NCBI GenBank assembly: GCA_029781135.1 | Contig: JAKOXH010000017.1 | Span: 165,884 to 229,883 of the forward strand | DNA from: Planctomycetota bacterium | GTDB lineage: Bacteria; Planctomycetota; Planctomycetia; Pirellulales; Lacipirellulaceae | Reading direction: 5' to 3' | DNA length: 64,000 nt | In this document: one piece after another, positions 9,612 through 18,148 of the stretch | Layout of the letters: the number at the start of each line of letters is the position of its first letter | Position numbering within the stretch: position 1 is the stretch's first letter | Notes under the pieces: model-generated | What the model saw: only the letters and a program-made list of their open reading frames with translations | The model's database searches: none | What the model was told of the DNA's origin: nothing | Made by a program: the position numbers and the translations under genes

Positions 9612-9684
9612 GCTCGTTTAATCCGGAGCCAGCGGCGAGGCAAGACATCGGGTTCCGTCGCCGTTGGCTCCGGGTTAAACGAGC
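9612..9684. repeat. Long REP-like hairpin between exporter and hydrolase genes
   Basis: Two 27-bp arms (9612-9638 and 9658-9684), starting GCTCGTTTAATCCGGAGCC and ending GGCTCCGGGTTAAACGAGC, are complementary except at two positions that would still pair as G-U in RNA. The loop is 19 nt. It lies in the 301-bp gap after the MacB-like gene, with no T-tract, so it could be a mobile palindrome or a transcript stabiliser. No gene is seen in the rest of 9451-9751. Confidence 0.75.
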
Positions 9685-9751
9685 AGGACAGTTCATTCAC
9701 TTGGCAATCATCGCTACGATTCACATTCAACTGAGATGGCAGGTTCGTGTG

Positions 9752-11722
9752 ATGTACAGTGTTTTTATTCGGACTAGATGCTCGGCTGCGCCGTTGCGGG
9801 CGGGGTGCTTCTTGGCGGCGCTGGCCATTGTTGTCGCCGGCATTGGTGTATCCGTGCGCGCGGCTTCGCCGGAGGCGGATTACTTGCGCGAACATTATAC
9901 GAAGTACGAATTCAACATTCCGATGCGCGACGAGGTGCATCTCTTTACGGCCGTGTATGTGCCGAAGTTACGTGGTAAGAAATATCCGATCTTGTTAACA
10001 CGTACACCGTACTCCGTAAAACCTTATGGCGTGGATGCCAGTCCCACGCCCCATGGACCAATGAACTACTATGCGAAAGAAGGTTTTATCTTCGCTTTGC
10101 AGGATGTGCGGGGACGGAACGGTTCAGAAGGGACGTTCGTCAACATGCGGCCGATCGTCGAAAACAAGACGAACCCGCATGAGGCGGACGAGGCGACGGA
10201 TGCGTATGATACGATCGAATGGCTGGTGAAGAATGTGCCACACAACAATGGCAGAGTCGGCATGATGGGGATTTCGTACCCCGGATTTTTTGCCGCTTGT
10301 GGAATGATCAATTCTCACCCGGCGCTCAAGTGTGTCTCGCCGCAGGCGCCGATTTCGGATTGGTTCATGGGAGACGATGTGCACCATAACGGTTCACTGT
10401 TTCTGGCCGATACGTTCGGGTTTTTTGCGAGTTTCGGCCAGAAGCTAGACGACCCAATGCATGAGAGTGCGAAGCCATTCGACTACAAGACCTCGGATAG
10501 CTATGAGTTTTATTTGCGATTGGGGCCATTGGGGAATGCCAACAAGGAACATCTCAAGGAGAAAATTGAGTTTTGGAATCAGTCGATGGCCCACCCGAAT
10601 TACGACGAGTTCTGGAAATCGCGCAACCTGCGGCCGCACCTCAAGAACGTGCATACGGCCGTGATGACCGTCGGCGGTTGGTACGATGCGGAGGATTTGT
10701 TCGGCACGCTGGCCGTGTATCGCGAGACGGAGCGGCAGAATCCGGGCATCCAGAATGTGCTGGTGATGGGGCCGTGGTCGCATGGTCAATGGTCGACGCC
10801 AGATGGAGACCGTTTGGGCAATCTCGAGTTTCACGCGAAGACGGCGCAGTACTATCGAGAGCACTTCGAACTTCCGTTTCTCAAGCGATATCTCAAAGAT
10901 GAGGATGCCGATCACAAGTCGACCGGCAAAGAGGGTGATGAGAAAACGGAGCTGGCGGAGGCGAATGTCTTCGAGACGGGAACGAATATGTGGCGGCAAT
11001 TCGATGCTTGGCCCCCCACCGGATCGGACAGCAAGACGCTGTATCTGCAGGCAAATGGCCGGTTATCTTTCGAACCACCTGGGGACGCGGAGCGTGAAAG
11101 TTTTGACGAGTACGTTAGTGACCCGGCCAAGCCGGTGCCCTATCTTGGGTACGTTGCGCAGCATCGGCCGAGCGAATACATGACGGATGACCAGCGATTC
11201 GCCGCGGCGCGGCCCGATGTGTTGGTCTATCAAACCGATGTGCTGAGAGAAGATGTTACGCTCGCGGGCCCCATCTCCGTGGGCCTGCACATTTCAACGA
11301 CGGGGACCGATGCCGATTTTGTGGTCAAGTTGATTGATGTCTATTCCGAGGATTTTCCGAACCCCGATCCGAATCCGAACAATGTGCAAATGGGCGGGTA
11401 CCAGCAACTGGTGCGTGGCGAACCGATGCGGGGAAAGTTTCGCAATAGCTTCGAACGGCCCGAGCCGTTCACACCGGGGCAAGTGACGGCGGTGAATTGG
11501 ACGATGCCGGATATTTGCCACACGTTTCGCCGCGGCCACCGGATCATGATCCAGGTGCAGAGTTCGTGGTTTCCGCTGGTGGATCGCAATCCGCAAAAGT
11601 TTTGCGATATCAACACAGCGGCGGACGCCGACTTTCAGAAGGCCACGCAGCGCGTGTACCGCTCGCCGCAAGCGGCCTCGCAAATTCGCGTGAATGTGTT
11701 GCCAGTCAATAGGTCGCGGTAG
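9752..11722 (+). CDS. Secreted CocE/NonD-family hydrolase
   Basis: Serine hydrolase of the X-Pro dipeptidyl-peptidase/cocaine esterase superfamily, acting on an ester or amide of unknown identity outside the cytoplasm. The start at ATG 9752 gives a clear signal peptide (residues 1-34, ending VSVRAA). The alpha/beta-hydrolase domain begins with IPMRDEVHLFTAVYVPK. The nucleophile elbow is G-I-S-Y-P-G, preceded by the usual DVRGRNGSEG oxyanion-region motif. The C-terminal jelly roll (XPP_pep-like) includes DADFVVKLIDVYSEDFP and HRIMIQVQSSWFP. 656 residues, normal for the family. A second member lies at 32707-34446; they are clearly diverged, not a recent duplicate. It appears monocistronic. Confidence 0.9.
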   Translation: MYSVFIRTRCSAAPLRAGCFLAALAIVVAGIGVSVRAASPEADYLREHYTKYEFNIPMRDEVHLFTAVYVPKLRGKKYPILLTRTPYSVKPYGVDASPTPHGPMNYYAKEGFIFALQDVRGRNGSEGTFVNMRPIVENKTNPHEADEATDAYDTIEWLVKNVPHNNGRVGMMGISYPGFFAACGMINSHPALKCVSPQAPISDWFMGDDVHHNGSLFLADTFGFFASFGQKLDDPMHESAKPFDYKTSDSYEFYLRLGPLGNANKEHLKEKIEFWNQSMAHPNYDEFWKSRNLRPHLKNVHTAVMTVGGWYDAEDLFGTLAVYRETERQNPGIQNVLVMGPWSHGQWSTPDGDRLGNLEFHAKTAQYYREHFELPFLKRYLKDEDADHKSTGKEGDEKTELAEANVFETGTNMWRQFDAWPPTGSDSKTLYLQANGRLSFEPPGDAERESFDEYVSDPAKPVPYLGYVAQHRPSEYMTDDQRFAAARPDVLVYQTDVLREDVTLAGPISVGLHISTTGTDADFVVKLIDVYSEDFPNPDPNPNNVQMGGYQQLVRGEPMRGKFRNSFERPEPFTPGQVTAVNWTMPDICHTFRRGHRIMIQVQSSWFPLVDRNPQKFCDINTAADADFQKATQRVYRSPQAASQIRVNVLPVNRSR

Positions 11723-11730
11723 ACTGAATG

Positions 11731-11842
11731 TTATACTTCAAGCGGCGAGGGTTGAGTCATTTTCGGGTGCCATGGCCACTGCTCGGAGTGGCCATGCCGA
11801 CGCGATGATTCCCATGCCCACGCCAAGCCGTGGGCATGGCAC
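11731..11842. repeat. 112-bp twin-hairpin intergenic repeat, copy 1
   Basis: Contains two back-to-back hairpins: CATGGCCACT...AGTGGCCATG and CCATGCCCACG...CGTGGGCATGG. A second copy at 38499-38610 has exactly the same length and differs at five positions by direct reading. A shortened copy is at 43054-43142 and a diverged reverse copy at about 21367-21446. Confidence 0.8.
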
Positions 11843-11934
11843 GCCGATGACGCGATCGAATGGAACACGACATCGGCCTCAGAGAGGCCTCCCACAGTTT
11901 TGACCGTCATCGGCCTCAGTGAGGACTCCCACAG
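11842..11934. repeat. Partial copies of a second palindromic repeat fused to the first
   Basis: Starts with GCCGATGACGCGAT and ends GGCCTCAGAGAGGCCTCCCA, matching the 3' two-thirds of the repeat at 17002-17072. A further fragment (ATCGGCCTCAGTGAGG) follows. The abutment to the 112-bp repeat makes a mosaic of repeat families downstream of the hydrolase gene. Confidence 0.6.
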
Positions 11935-12006
11935 ATTCGATCGTGACGCGTGACCGAACCCTTCCCTCGCTCCTTCCTACGGGGAGGGGAATTCGTCGGT
12001 GCCGCG

Positions 12007-13236
12007 CTAGTGACCCAGGTCGTAATACGTTTCGTAAATGTGTTGGGCCTTAGCCTGTACGCTGTCCCAGGACCAAGGCTGTTGGAAACGATCGGGGCTG
12101 AGGCTTTTCACGTAGGGCGACGGGTCGGGGTCTAGAATCGATTCAACGACATGTCGGCCGATGCCGGCGGAACCGGAGACGCCGTGGGCATTGCAACCGC
12201 CGGCCATGACGAAGCCTTTCACCTGCGAACTTTCGCCGATGATGAAGCGACCATCCGGCGTAAACGTTGGCCAGCCTTTGAACACGCTACGAACGCCGAG
12301 TTGTTCAACGGCAGGCATTTCGGGAGCGAGTTGTTCGGCGAACCAACCTAATACGTCCCAGTCGCTTTCGATCAGCGGCGGTTCGGCTTCGACGGGGAAA
12401 GAGCGTGGGTCGGTGGAGAGGGCCTTCCGTTCCCAACCGCCGCAGAGAAGCGAATTGATCTCCGCGCGCAGGTAGAGCGTGGAATCGGGAATGCGGATTA
12501 CGGGCAGGTCGGGCTGCAAACCGGCGGCATGAACCGTGATGAAGTATTCGTGCCGAACCGGGAGGATCGGCAAATCGAGACCGACACCGCGGGCGATGTG
12601 GTAGGCGTGGGCGCCGGCCGCGTTAATGACCATTTCGCAGTTCGCGGTGCCGGCATCGGTTTCCACGCCGGTCACGCGGCCGTGGTTGGTGAGCACTTTG
12701 AGCACGCGCGTGCTGGTTTGGAAGCGGGCACCCATTTTGCGGGCGTGGGCGACGTACGACATCGTGAGATCGGATGGTTGCAGGTAGCCATCGGTGGGGC
12801 ACCACAGAATTGCTTTCGCTCGTGTGAAGTCCATCGCGGGCCATTTTTGGCTGGCCGCCTGCTGGTCGATAAAATCGACCTCTAAGTCGGACTCGTCGGC
12901 GATCGCTTTCATGTGGCGGAACTCCTCGACGCGCTCGTCGCACAGGGCGACGCGCAACGAGCCGACTTGCCGCCATGCCGGTTTATGCAGTTCTTCTCGC
13001 TCGAATTGCGAGAAAGTTTTGACCGACCACATCGCGAGCTTCGTGCGCTCGACGGTGTTGCGCACCTGGCCGACGAGGCCGGCCGCTTGCGGCGTTGTAA
13101 CGGCGGCGACCGTGGGTTCTTTTTCAAGCAAGAGGATGTCGGTCTTGCCGGCTTTGGCCAGGCTGTAGGCAACCGCACAGCCGACGGCGCCTCCGCCGAT
13201 GATGACGATTTCCGCGTGATTGGGTTGGGCGCTCAT
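12007..13236 (-). CDS. FAD-dependent amine oxidoreductase (DAO family)
   Basis: Oxidises a secondary or tertiary amine, most likely a methylated glycine such as dimethylglycine or sarcosine (inference from neighbours). The N-terminal Rossmann motif is IVIIGGGAVGCAVAYSLAKAG, ending in Glu that binds the FAD ribose; the C-terminus has the GLxxxxG-type segment (VKGFVMAGGCNAHGVSGSAGIG). At 409 residues it is a single DAO domain and lacks the folate-binding GCV_T-like half of mitochondrial dimethylglycine and sarcosine dehydrogenases. Where those enzymes have a His that binds FAD covalently (HAAGL), this one has Gln (PQAAGL). It follows the Rieske oxygenase on the same strand after 127 bp and is homologous to the divergent gene at 14925-16199. 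Confidence 0.88.
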   Translation of the reverse strand: MSAQPNHAEIVIIGGGAVGCAVAYSLAKAGKTDILLLEKEPTVAAVTTPQAAGLVGQVRNTVERTKLAMWSVKTFSQFEREELHKPAWRQVGSLRVALCDERVEEFRHMKAIADESDLEVDFIDQQAASQKWPAMDFTRAKAILWCPTDGYLQPSDLTMSYVAHARKMGARFQTSTRVLKVLTNHGRVTGVETDAGTANCEMVINAAGAHAYHIARGVGLDLPILPVRHEYFITVHAAGLQPDLPVIRIPDSTLYLRAEINSLLCGGWERKALSTDPRSFPVEAEPPLIESDWDVLGWFAEQLAPEMPAVEQLGVRSVFKGWPTFTPDGRFIIGESSQVKGFVMAGGCNAHGVSGSAGIGRHVVESILDPDPSPYVKSLSPDRFQQPWSWDSVQAKAQHIYETYYDLGH

Positions 13237-13323
13237 ATTGGGAAGAGATTTGTTGTGCAGTAGGTTGTAACGAATTTTGGCGATTGGCGGCTGGACTTGG
13301 GAATATCAAGCGTGCTTCTAAGG

Positions 13324-13354
13324 CACCCTCACCCCGGCCCTCTCCCGGCGGGAG
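13324..13354. repeat. CCCTCACCCCGGCCCTCTCCC intergenic palindrome
   Basis: CACCCTCACCCCGGCCCTC followed by TCCCGGCGGGAG. The first 20 bases recur exactly at 29109-29131. This word is a familiar intergenic palindrome across many bacterial phyla. Here it lies between the Rieske gene and the downstream FAD oxidoreductase gene and could attenuate the second gene. Confidence 0.6.
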
Positions 13355-13363
13355 TGCATGCGT

Positions 13364-14605
13364 TCATTTCAACTGGTGCAAATACCAGCGCAGGAATGCG
13401 TCGACGTTATATTCTTTGTAAGTTGATAAGGGGCCGGGAATGTAGCGCGAGGAGCTGACTCCTCTTTGAGCGTGCACGCACAGTTCCCAATCTTGTTCGG
13501 AAGTGAGTTGCCAGAACGGCATGATATCTTGCAGTTGGTAGTCACGGCCTTCGACCGCATCTTCATGCACAAGCCACGTGACACGTACGGCGGTGCGATG
13601 CAGGCCAGCGGGTAGGAGTCGCGTGCTGACGGCGTGATCGCAACTGGCGTGATGCCACATGTTGGGCAAGGTGCGAATGCGCATGGTGCCGACGTCAGCA
13701 TCGGTGTAATCGCCCATCAGCGGGGCGACCTGCTGGCCGGTCATCGTTTCGCTCACGTAGCCTTCGACGAGCGCGGTACGGTTGGCGGCGTACCAGCAAT
13801 TGCGTTCGGCATCGGGGAACTGCACCATGCCGGTGTGGTGATGGCTCACCGCAAGGCCGGCGGCCGCCCATTTCGCTTCGCTGCGGGCGACCTGGGCCGC
13901 GATCCGTTCCTTGATACGCTCGCTCGCGTCATCGGCGTTGTAGTGATCGAAATTCGCTTTAATGTACTGTGGATGATTGACGTTGCAGTGATAACACTCG
14001 CGATTGTTTTCCCAGACGATCTTCCAGTTCGCGGCGACTTCGTAATCGACGATCTTCGCGACCTTGGCCCGCTCGAGTCCCTGGGGGCGGGCCACGCAAT
14101 CGATCACTTCATAGGCTGCGTCGAAATCGGGCGGATTCTCCGCGAGCGATACGTAAATTAGCCCCGCGACCTGGCGCACCGCGGCCGGCAGCAGGCCGAG
14201 TTCTTCCTTTCTAATGTCCTCGTGCATGCCGCGACAGGAAACGAGCGAACCGTCGCGAGCGTACGTCCATTGATGGTAAGGGCACACCAGCCGGCCCGCA
14301 CGGCCGGATGCGGCATCGCACAATTGCGTCCCACGATGGCGGCAAAAATTCCATAGCGCGTTGATCTTGCCATCGTCGCCGCGAATCACAATCAGCGAAT
14401 CATCGCCGACCGCGAACGTAACGTAATCGCCGGGTTGCGGAATTTCACAGGTGTGGCCGACGAACAGCCAACCGCGGCGCCAAATTGCTTCTAGTTCGTA
14501 GCGGTAGACGAACTCCTCTGAATAGAACCCGCCGGGCAAACTATGATTCGGTGGGCGCGAGGCGATGAGCGTGGCGAGGTGTTTTTTTTCTTGAGCGGTC
14601 AACAT
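13364..14605 (-). CDS. Rieske non-heme iron oxygenase, glycine-betaine/stachydrine demethylase (GbcA-like)
   Basis: Likely removes one N-methyl group from a quaternary betaine as formaldehyde, using O2 and two electrons. The Rieske cluster ligands are C-R-H (NFCRHRGTQLC) and C-P-Y-H, spaced as in the family. The catalytic Fe site is NRECYHCNVNHP, with the facial-triad Asp probably in the later EQDWELC segment. Opening CEIPQPGDYVTFAVGDDSLIVIR is typical of GbcA/Stc2-type enzymes. The start at ATG 14605 (MLTAQEKKHL) gives 413 residues; an upstream in-frame start would add 29 residues of non-conserved sequence. No ferredoxin reductase (GbcB) is adjacent, so the electron donor must be encoded elsewhere. 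Specificity within the betaine group is not provable here. Confidence 0.88.
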   Translation of the reverse strand: MLTAQEKKHLATLIASRPPNHSLPGGFYSEEFVYRYELEAIWRRGWLFVGHTCEIPQPGDYVTFAVGDDSLIVIRGDDGKINALWNFCRHRGTQLCDAASGRAGRLVCPYHQWTYARDGSLVSCRGMHEDIRKEELGLLPAAVRQVAGLIYVSLAENPPDFDAAYEVIDCVARPQGLERAKVAKIVDYEVAANWKIVWENNRECYHCNVNHPQYIKANFDHYNADDASERIKERIAAQVARSEAKWAAAGLAVSHHHTGMVQFPDAERNCWYAANRTALVEGYVSETMTGQQVAPLMGDYTDADVGTMRIRTLPNMWHHASCDHAVSTRLLPAGLHRTAVRVTWLVHEDAVEGRDYQLQDIMPFWQLTSEQDWELCVHAQRGVSSSRYIPGPLSTYKEYNVDAFLRWYLHQLK

Positions 14606-14682
14606 AGCTGAGAATGGAAACGGAAGTGGCAATCCGCTGACATTGTAATCGCTCGAAGAAAGCGCGTCGCGGGATTGCCAAG

Positions 14683-14750
14683 CTCGTACCATTTTGGTAG
14701 CGAGGGAAAAGCCATTTCACCCTGTTTTTGCGCAATGTGTTTGTGCAAAA
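14683..14750. promoter_or_regulatory. Two palindromes in the divergent promoter region of the demethylation genes
   Basis: Palindrome 1 (14683-14704): CTCGTACCA then TGGTAGCGAG, one bulged base. Palindrome 2 (14726-14750): TTTTGCGCAA, 5 bp, TTGTGCAAAA, 9 of 10 pairs. Both lie in the 319-bp gap between the divergently transcribed Rieske and FAD genes, where a shared operator is expected. No regulator gene is adjacent, so the binding protein is unknown. Confidence 0.5.
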
Positions 14751-14924
14751 GCGCCGTGCTGCTAGCCGATCGTTTGACGTGTTGTTGGCACGACTTTACA
14801 GTGAGCGAAGGTGCGATGCTCGACTGGCCGCGTAAAGAGTCGCGGCTGGTTCGTCGATCGGTCTCCGCATGAGGAGATGGGTGAGCCCATTGGTTGGACC
14901 GCCGGGCAATCGGTAGCAGTTGCG

Positions 14925-16199
14925 ATGACACAAATGAATACAGCGGACGTCATTATTATTGGGGCCGGTGTGGCCGGTTTGAGCACGGCGATGCAACTCG
15001 CCGGGCGCGGTGCGAAAGTCATCGTGCTTGAACGCGATCGCGTGGGCAACGGATCCACGGGTCGGGCGGCGGGCTTGCTCGGTCAACTACGCGGCAAGGC
15101 CGAGCAAACCAGGATGCTGGTGGATGGCTTGGCGATCGTCAAGGAGTTGGAGAAGCTGGCCGACGTCGAGATTTTCGTGCAAACCGGCTCGTTGCGAATT
15201 GCCGAGACGCCCGAGCGTGCCGAGGAGATATCTGCGCTCGTGGAAATGGGCAAGTCGATTGGGTTCGACATCGATCACATGTCGATCGACGATGTTGCCA
15301 GACATTTGCCCTACATGCGGACGGACGATCTTGTCGATGCCTGCTATTGCCCCACGGACGGTCACCTGCAACCAGCCGAGCTGGCGGCCGCTTATTTGAA
15401 GGTCGGGAAACAGCGTGGCGTGCGTTGCGAAACCAACACACCGGTAACGGGGATTATCGTCGAGGCGGGGCAAGTGCGCGGCGTGCGAACGGCTGCGGCC
15501 GAATATTTCGCGCCGGTGGTGATGAATGCTGGGGGCCCATGGTCGTACCTGAATGCGGAACTCGCGGAAACGGTGCTGCCCACGGCGGCGATCGGCCACT
15601 ACTATCTGACGACTCGTCCCGATCCGGCAAACCCCGTCGATCGCCTCAGTCCGGCAGTGCGCGACCGCGAGTTGCGAATCTACACGCGGCCGGAAAGCGG
15701 CGGGCTGATTGTCGGCATCTACGATGCGGAACCGGATCGGTACGATATGGGGAAGTTGCCGGCAGATTTTGATATGTCGCGGATGAAGGCCGCGCGGGAT
15801 TCACTGCAAGTGGCCCAGCTGATCGAGGCGACGCATCATCGCTTCCCCTGGATTAACGAGCGGACGCCGATGACGATTACGACCGGCATCATGACGTTTA
15901 CGCCCGACGCGCGGCCCTTCTGCGGCGAAATGCCGAACATCCAAGGATTGTTCCATTGTTCCGGCTTTTCGGGGCACGGGATCGTGCAAAGCCCGGTGAT
16001 CGGGCTCATCATGTCGCAACTGATTCTCGATGGTCACAGCACCTACGATGTTTCGTCGATCGAAGCAGATCGGTATTTTGATATGCCGGGTTACATCGAC
16101 CGCCGTGACATTGAGGATCGGTGCGCGGCGATGGCGGGCAATTATTACGGCAAGGTTGAGCGGCCCACGGTGGCGGCAGGTGGGCAAGCGGCGAAATGA
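14925..16199 (+). CDS. FAD-dependent amine oxidoreductase (DAO family), ETF-linked
   Basis: Second DAO-family flavoprotein of the locus, probable dimethylglycine- or sarcosine-type dehydrogenase delivering electrons to ETF. Start ATG 14925 gives MTQMNTADVIIIGAGVAGLSTAMQLAGRG, the FAD Rossmann motif at the extreme N-terminus; upstream in-frame residues look non-coding. The position of the covalent-FAD His in dimethylglycine dehydrogenase is Arg here (GRAAGLLGQ). The C-terminus carries FHCSGFSGHGIVQSP, the usual closing FAD segment. 424 residues, no folate domain. Its stop overlaps the EtfB start (ATGA), so the two are translationally coupled, which is strong evidence that ETF is its electron acceptor. 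Confidence 0.9.
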   Translation: MTQMNTADVIIIGAGVAGLSTAMQLAGRGAKVIVLERDRVGNGSTGRAAGLLGQLRGKAEQTRMLVDGLAIVKELEKLADVEIFVQTGSLRIAETPERAEEISALVEMGKSIGFDIDHMSIDDVARHLPYMRTDDLVDACYCPTDGHLQPAELAAAYLKVGKQRGVRCETNTPVTGIIVEAGQVRGVRTAAAEYFAPVVMNAGGPWSYLNAELAETVLPTAAIGHYYLTTRPDPANPVDRLSPAVRDRELRIYTRPESGGLIVGIYDAEPDRYDMGKLPADFDMSRMKAARDSLQVAQLIEATHHRFPWINERTPMTITTGIMTFTPDARPFCGEMPNIQGLFHCSGFSGHGIVQSPVIGLIMSQLILDGHSTYDVSSIEADRYFDMPGYIDRRDIEDRCAAMAGNYYGKVERPTVAAGGQAAK

Positions 16200-16957
16200 A
16201 GATTCTTGTTCCGACGAAGCGAGTTCCCGATACCGATCAGAAGATCGTTGCCAGCGACGATGGCAGCCGGGTGAATGTCGAACACATTCCATTCATCATC
16301 AACCCGTTCGATGCGATTGCGCTCGAAGAGGCGGTGCGGATCGGCGAGCAGCGGGGCGACGTTGAAGTCGTGGCCGTGGGGATCGGCGGTGAAGGGTACG
16401 AGCAGCCGTTGCGCACGGCGCTTGCAATGGGTGCTCAACGAGCAGTTCATGTGCGGTGCGACGAGTCGCTCGATCCGTGGAATGTGGCGCGATTGTTGCA
16501 AGCCGTTGTGCTGCGAGAAACGCCGCAGCTCGTTATCATGGGCAAGCAGGCTGTGGATGATGATGCCAACCAGACCGGTCAGTTTCTGGCGGCACTCTTG
16601 GGCTGGCCACAAGCGACGTTTGCTTCGCGCGTTGTGGTGGAGGGTGACCGGCTGACGGTGGATCGCGAAACAGATCATGGCATCGAGACGGTTCGCTTAC
16701 CGTTGCCCGCGGTTGTTACGGCCGACTTGCGCTTGAATGAGCCGCGTTACGCTTCGATGGCGGGCATCATGAAGGCGCGCAAAAAGCCGCTGGATGTGAT
16801 CGCTGTTGGCGATTTGCCGGTGGCGATCGAGCCGCGGTTGCGTGTCATAAGTTATCGTTCGGCGGAATCGCGAAAACGTGGTGAGCGCGTGAAATCGGTA
16901 GATGAATTGCTGGATCGATTGACGCAACCTGGGGCGGCGTTGCACAAGCGGGGCTAA
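16196..16957 (+). CDS. etfB: Electron transfer flavoprotein, beta subunit
   Basis: Cytoplasmic small subunit of the ETF heterodimer, binds AMP and passes electrons from the flavin dehydrogenases. Family hallmarks: MKILVPTKRVPDTDQKI at the start, NPFDAIALEEAVRI, the GKQAVDDDANQTGQFLAALL segment, and the ETF-beta signature region (ADLRLNEPRYASMAGIMKARKKPL). 253 residues, typical length. It overlaps the upstream dehydrogenase by 4 bp. The alpha subunit follows after 189 bp interrupted by a palindromic repeat. Confidence 0.97.
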   Translation: MKILVPTKRVPDTDQKIVASDDGSRVNVEHIPFIINPFDAIALEEAVRIGEQRGDVEVVAVGIGGEGYEQPLRTALAMGAQRAVHVRCDESLDPWNVARLLQAVVLRETPQLVIMGKQAVDDDANQTGQFLAALLGWPQATFASRVVVEGDRLTVDRETDHGIETVRLPLPAVVTADLRLNEPRYASMAGIMKARKKPLDVIAVGDLPVAIEPRLRVISYRSAESRKRGERVKSVDELLDRLTQPGAALHKRG

Positions 16958-17001
16958 GTCGGCCTCTCGGTCGTGTTTGAAGGCTTGCTGGAAACGAATA
17001 T

Positions 17002-17072
17002 GTGGGAGGCGTCTCCGACGCCGATGACGCGATCCAATGCAACACGAAATCGGCCTCGGTGAGGCCTCCCAC
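17002..17072. repeat. GTGGGAGGC-flanked palindromic repeat between etfB and etfA
   Basis: Starts GTGGGAGGCGTCTCCGACGC and ends GGCCTCGGTGAGGCCTCCCA, so the termini are inverted copies. Related elements lie at 11842-11934 and 22569-22656. It splits an otherwise compact etfBA pair and could tune the ratio of the two messages. Confidence 0.7.
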
Positions 17073-17146
17073 CGTCATTCGCTCGTTTCCACGTTCTGCG
17101 TGGGAATCCGTGAAAAGCGATTAGCTGCTTATTTGGTGAAAATGCG

Positions 17147-18112
17147 ATGAAAGTACTGGTAATTGCCGAGCATGATGGTAAATCGCTTCGAGCGGCGAGT
17201 CTGTCGTGTTTGACGTTTGCTCAGCAGGTTGCCCAAGCTACAGAGGGCACCGTTTCGTGGTTGGTATTGGGCAGTCAGGCAACGGGCGTAGCGGCCGAGG
17301 CCGCAAAATTCGCGCCCGTGCTGTTGGTCGAGTCATCGCGGCTTGCCCGGCCAATGGCAGATTCGTGTGCGGCGGCGATCGCGAACGTTGCCAAGAATCA
17401 TAACGTTAATTTGATTGCGGCGGCTTCCACTTCTTTTTCGAAGGATGTTCTGCCGCGAGCGGCCGCGCTGCTGGGTGGAGCGATGGCCAGCGATATCGTG
17501 CGGCACGAAGTAACCGCCGAGGGGCTGCTCTTCGATAGTCCTCAATATGCAGGTGCCGTGACGGCCACCGTACAGCTGTTGGGTTCGCCGCAAGTGGTCA
17601 GCGTACGAAGTTCGGCGTATCCGGCGGCAACGCCCGCAGCCGCCCCGTTTGGTATTGAGGCAATTGCGATGGAGGACGCGACGCTCGCTTCACGATGCGA
17701 GTTCGTCGAACTCAAGACGAAACAGAATTCGCGGCCAGACGTGACCGAAGCGCGGATCGTCGTATCCGGTGGACGCGCTTTGCGGAATAGTGCAGATTTC
17801 GAGGGGCTTGTGGGCAAGCTGGCCGACGTAATGGGTGGTGCGGCCGGCAGTTCGCGGGCGCTGGTGGATGCCGGGATTGCGCCGAACGAATTGCAGGTCG
17901 GCCAAACGGGTAAGATCGTGGCCCCGGAACTTTACGTGGCGTTGGGAATCTCCGGTGCCGTCCAGCACCTGGCCGGTATGAAGAATTCGCGAACCATTGT
18001 TGCCATTAACAGTGATCCGGATGCGCCGATTTTCGACGTGGCCGACCTGGGACTGGTGGGCGATGTTTACGAGGTCGTGCCGCAACTGATCGAGAGGTTG
18101 CAGAGTCGATGA
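17147..18112 (+). CDS. etfA: Electron transfer flavoprotein, alpha subunit
   Basis: Large ETF subunit, holds the FAD that shuttles electrons. The N-terminal domain begins [14 protein letters not shown]. The C-terminal FAD domain is well conserved: [57 protein letters not shown] and the closing [20 protein letters not shown]. 321 residues. It follows etfB and the dehydrogenase on the same strand, forming the second half of the divergent demethylation locus. The candidate quinone oxidoreductase is at 30388-32487. Confidence 0.97.
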   Translation: MKVLVIAEHDGKSLRAASLSCLTFAQQVAQATEGTVSWLVLGSQATGVAAEAAKFAPVLLVESSRLARPMADSCAAAIANVAKNHNVNLIAAASTSFSKDVLPRAAALLGGAMASDIVRHEVTAEGLLFDSPQYAGAVTATVQLLGSPQVVSVRSSAYPAATPAAAPFGIEAIAMEDATLASRCEFVELKTKQNSRPDVTEARIVVSGGRALRNSADFEGLVGKLADVMGGAAGSSRALVDAGIAPNELQVGQTGKIVAPELYVALGISGAVQHLAGMKNSRTIVAINSDPDAPIFDVADLGLVGDVYEVVPQLIERLQSR

Positions 18113-18122
18113 GATGCTTCAT

Positions 18123-18139
18123 GGTGGGCGGCGCCCACC
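18123..18139. terminator. Hairpin between convergent genes
   Basis: GGTGGGC-GGC-GCCCACC is a perfect 7-bp hairpin in the 36 bp between the etfA stop and the stop of the opposite nuclease-like gene. It lacks a T-tract, so it may be a palindromic repeat that acts as a weak bidirectional terminator. Confidence 0.5.
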
Positions 18140-18148
18140 CTACGTGTA

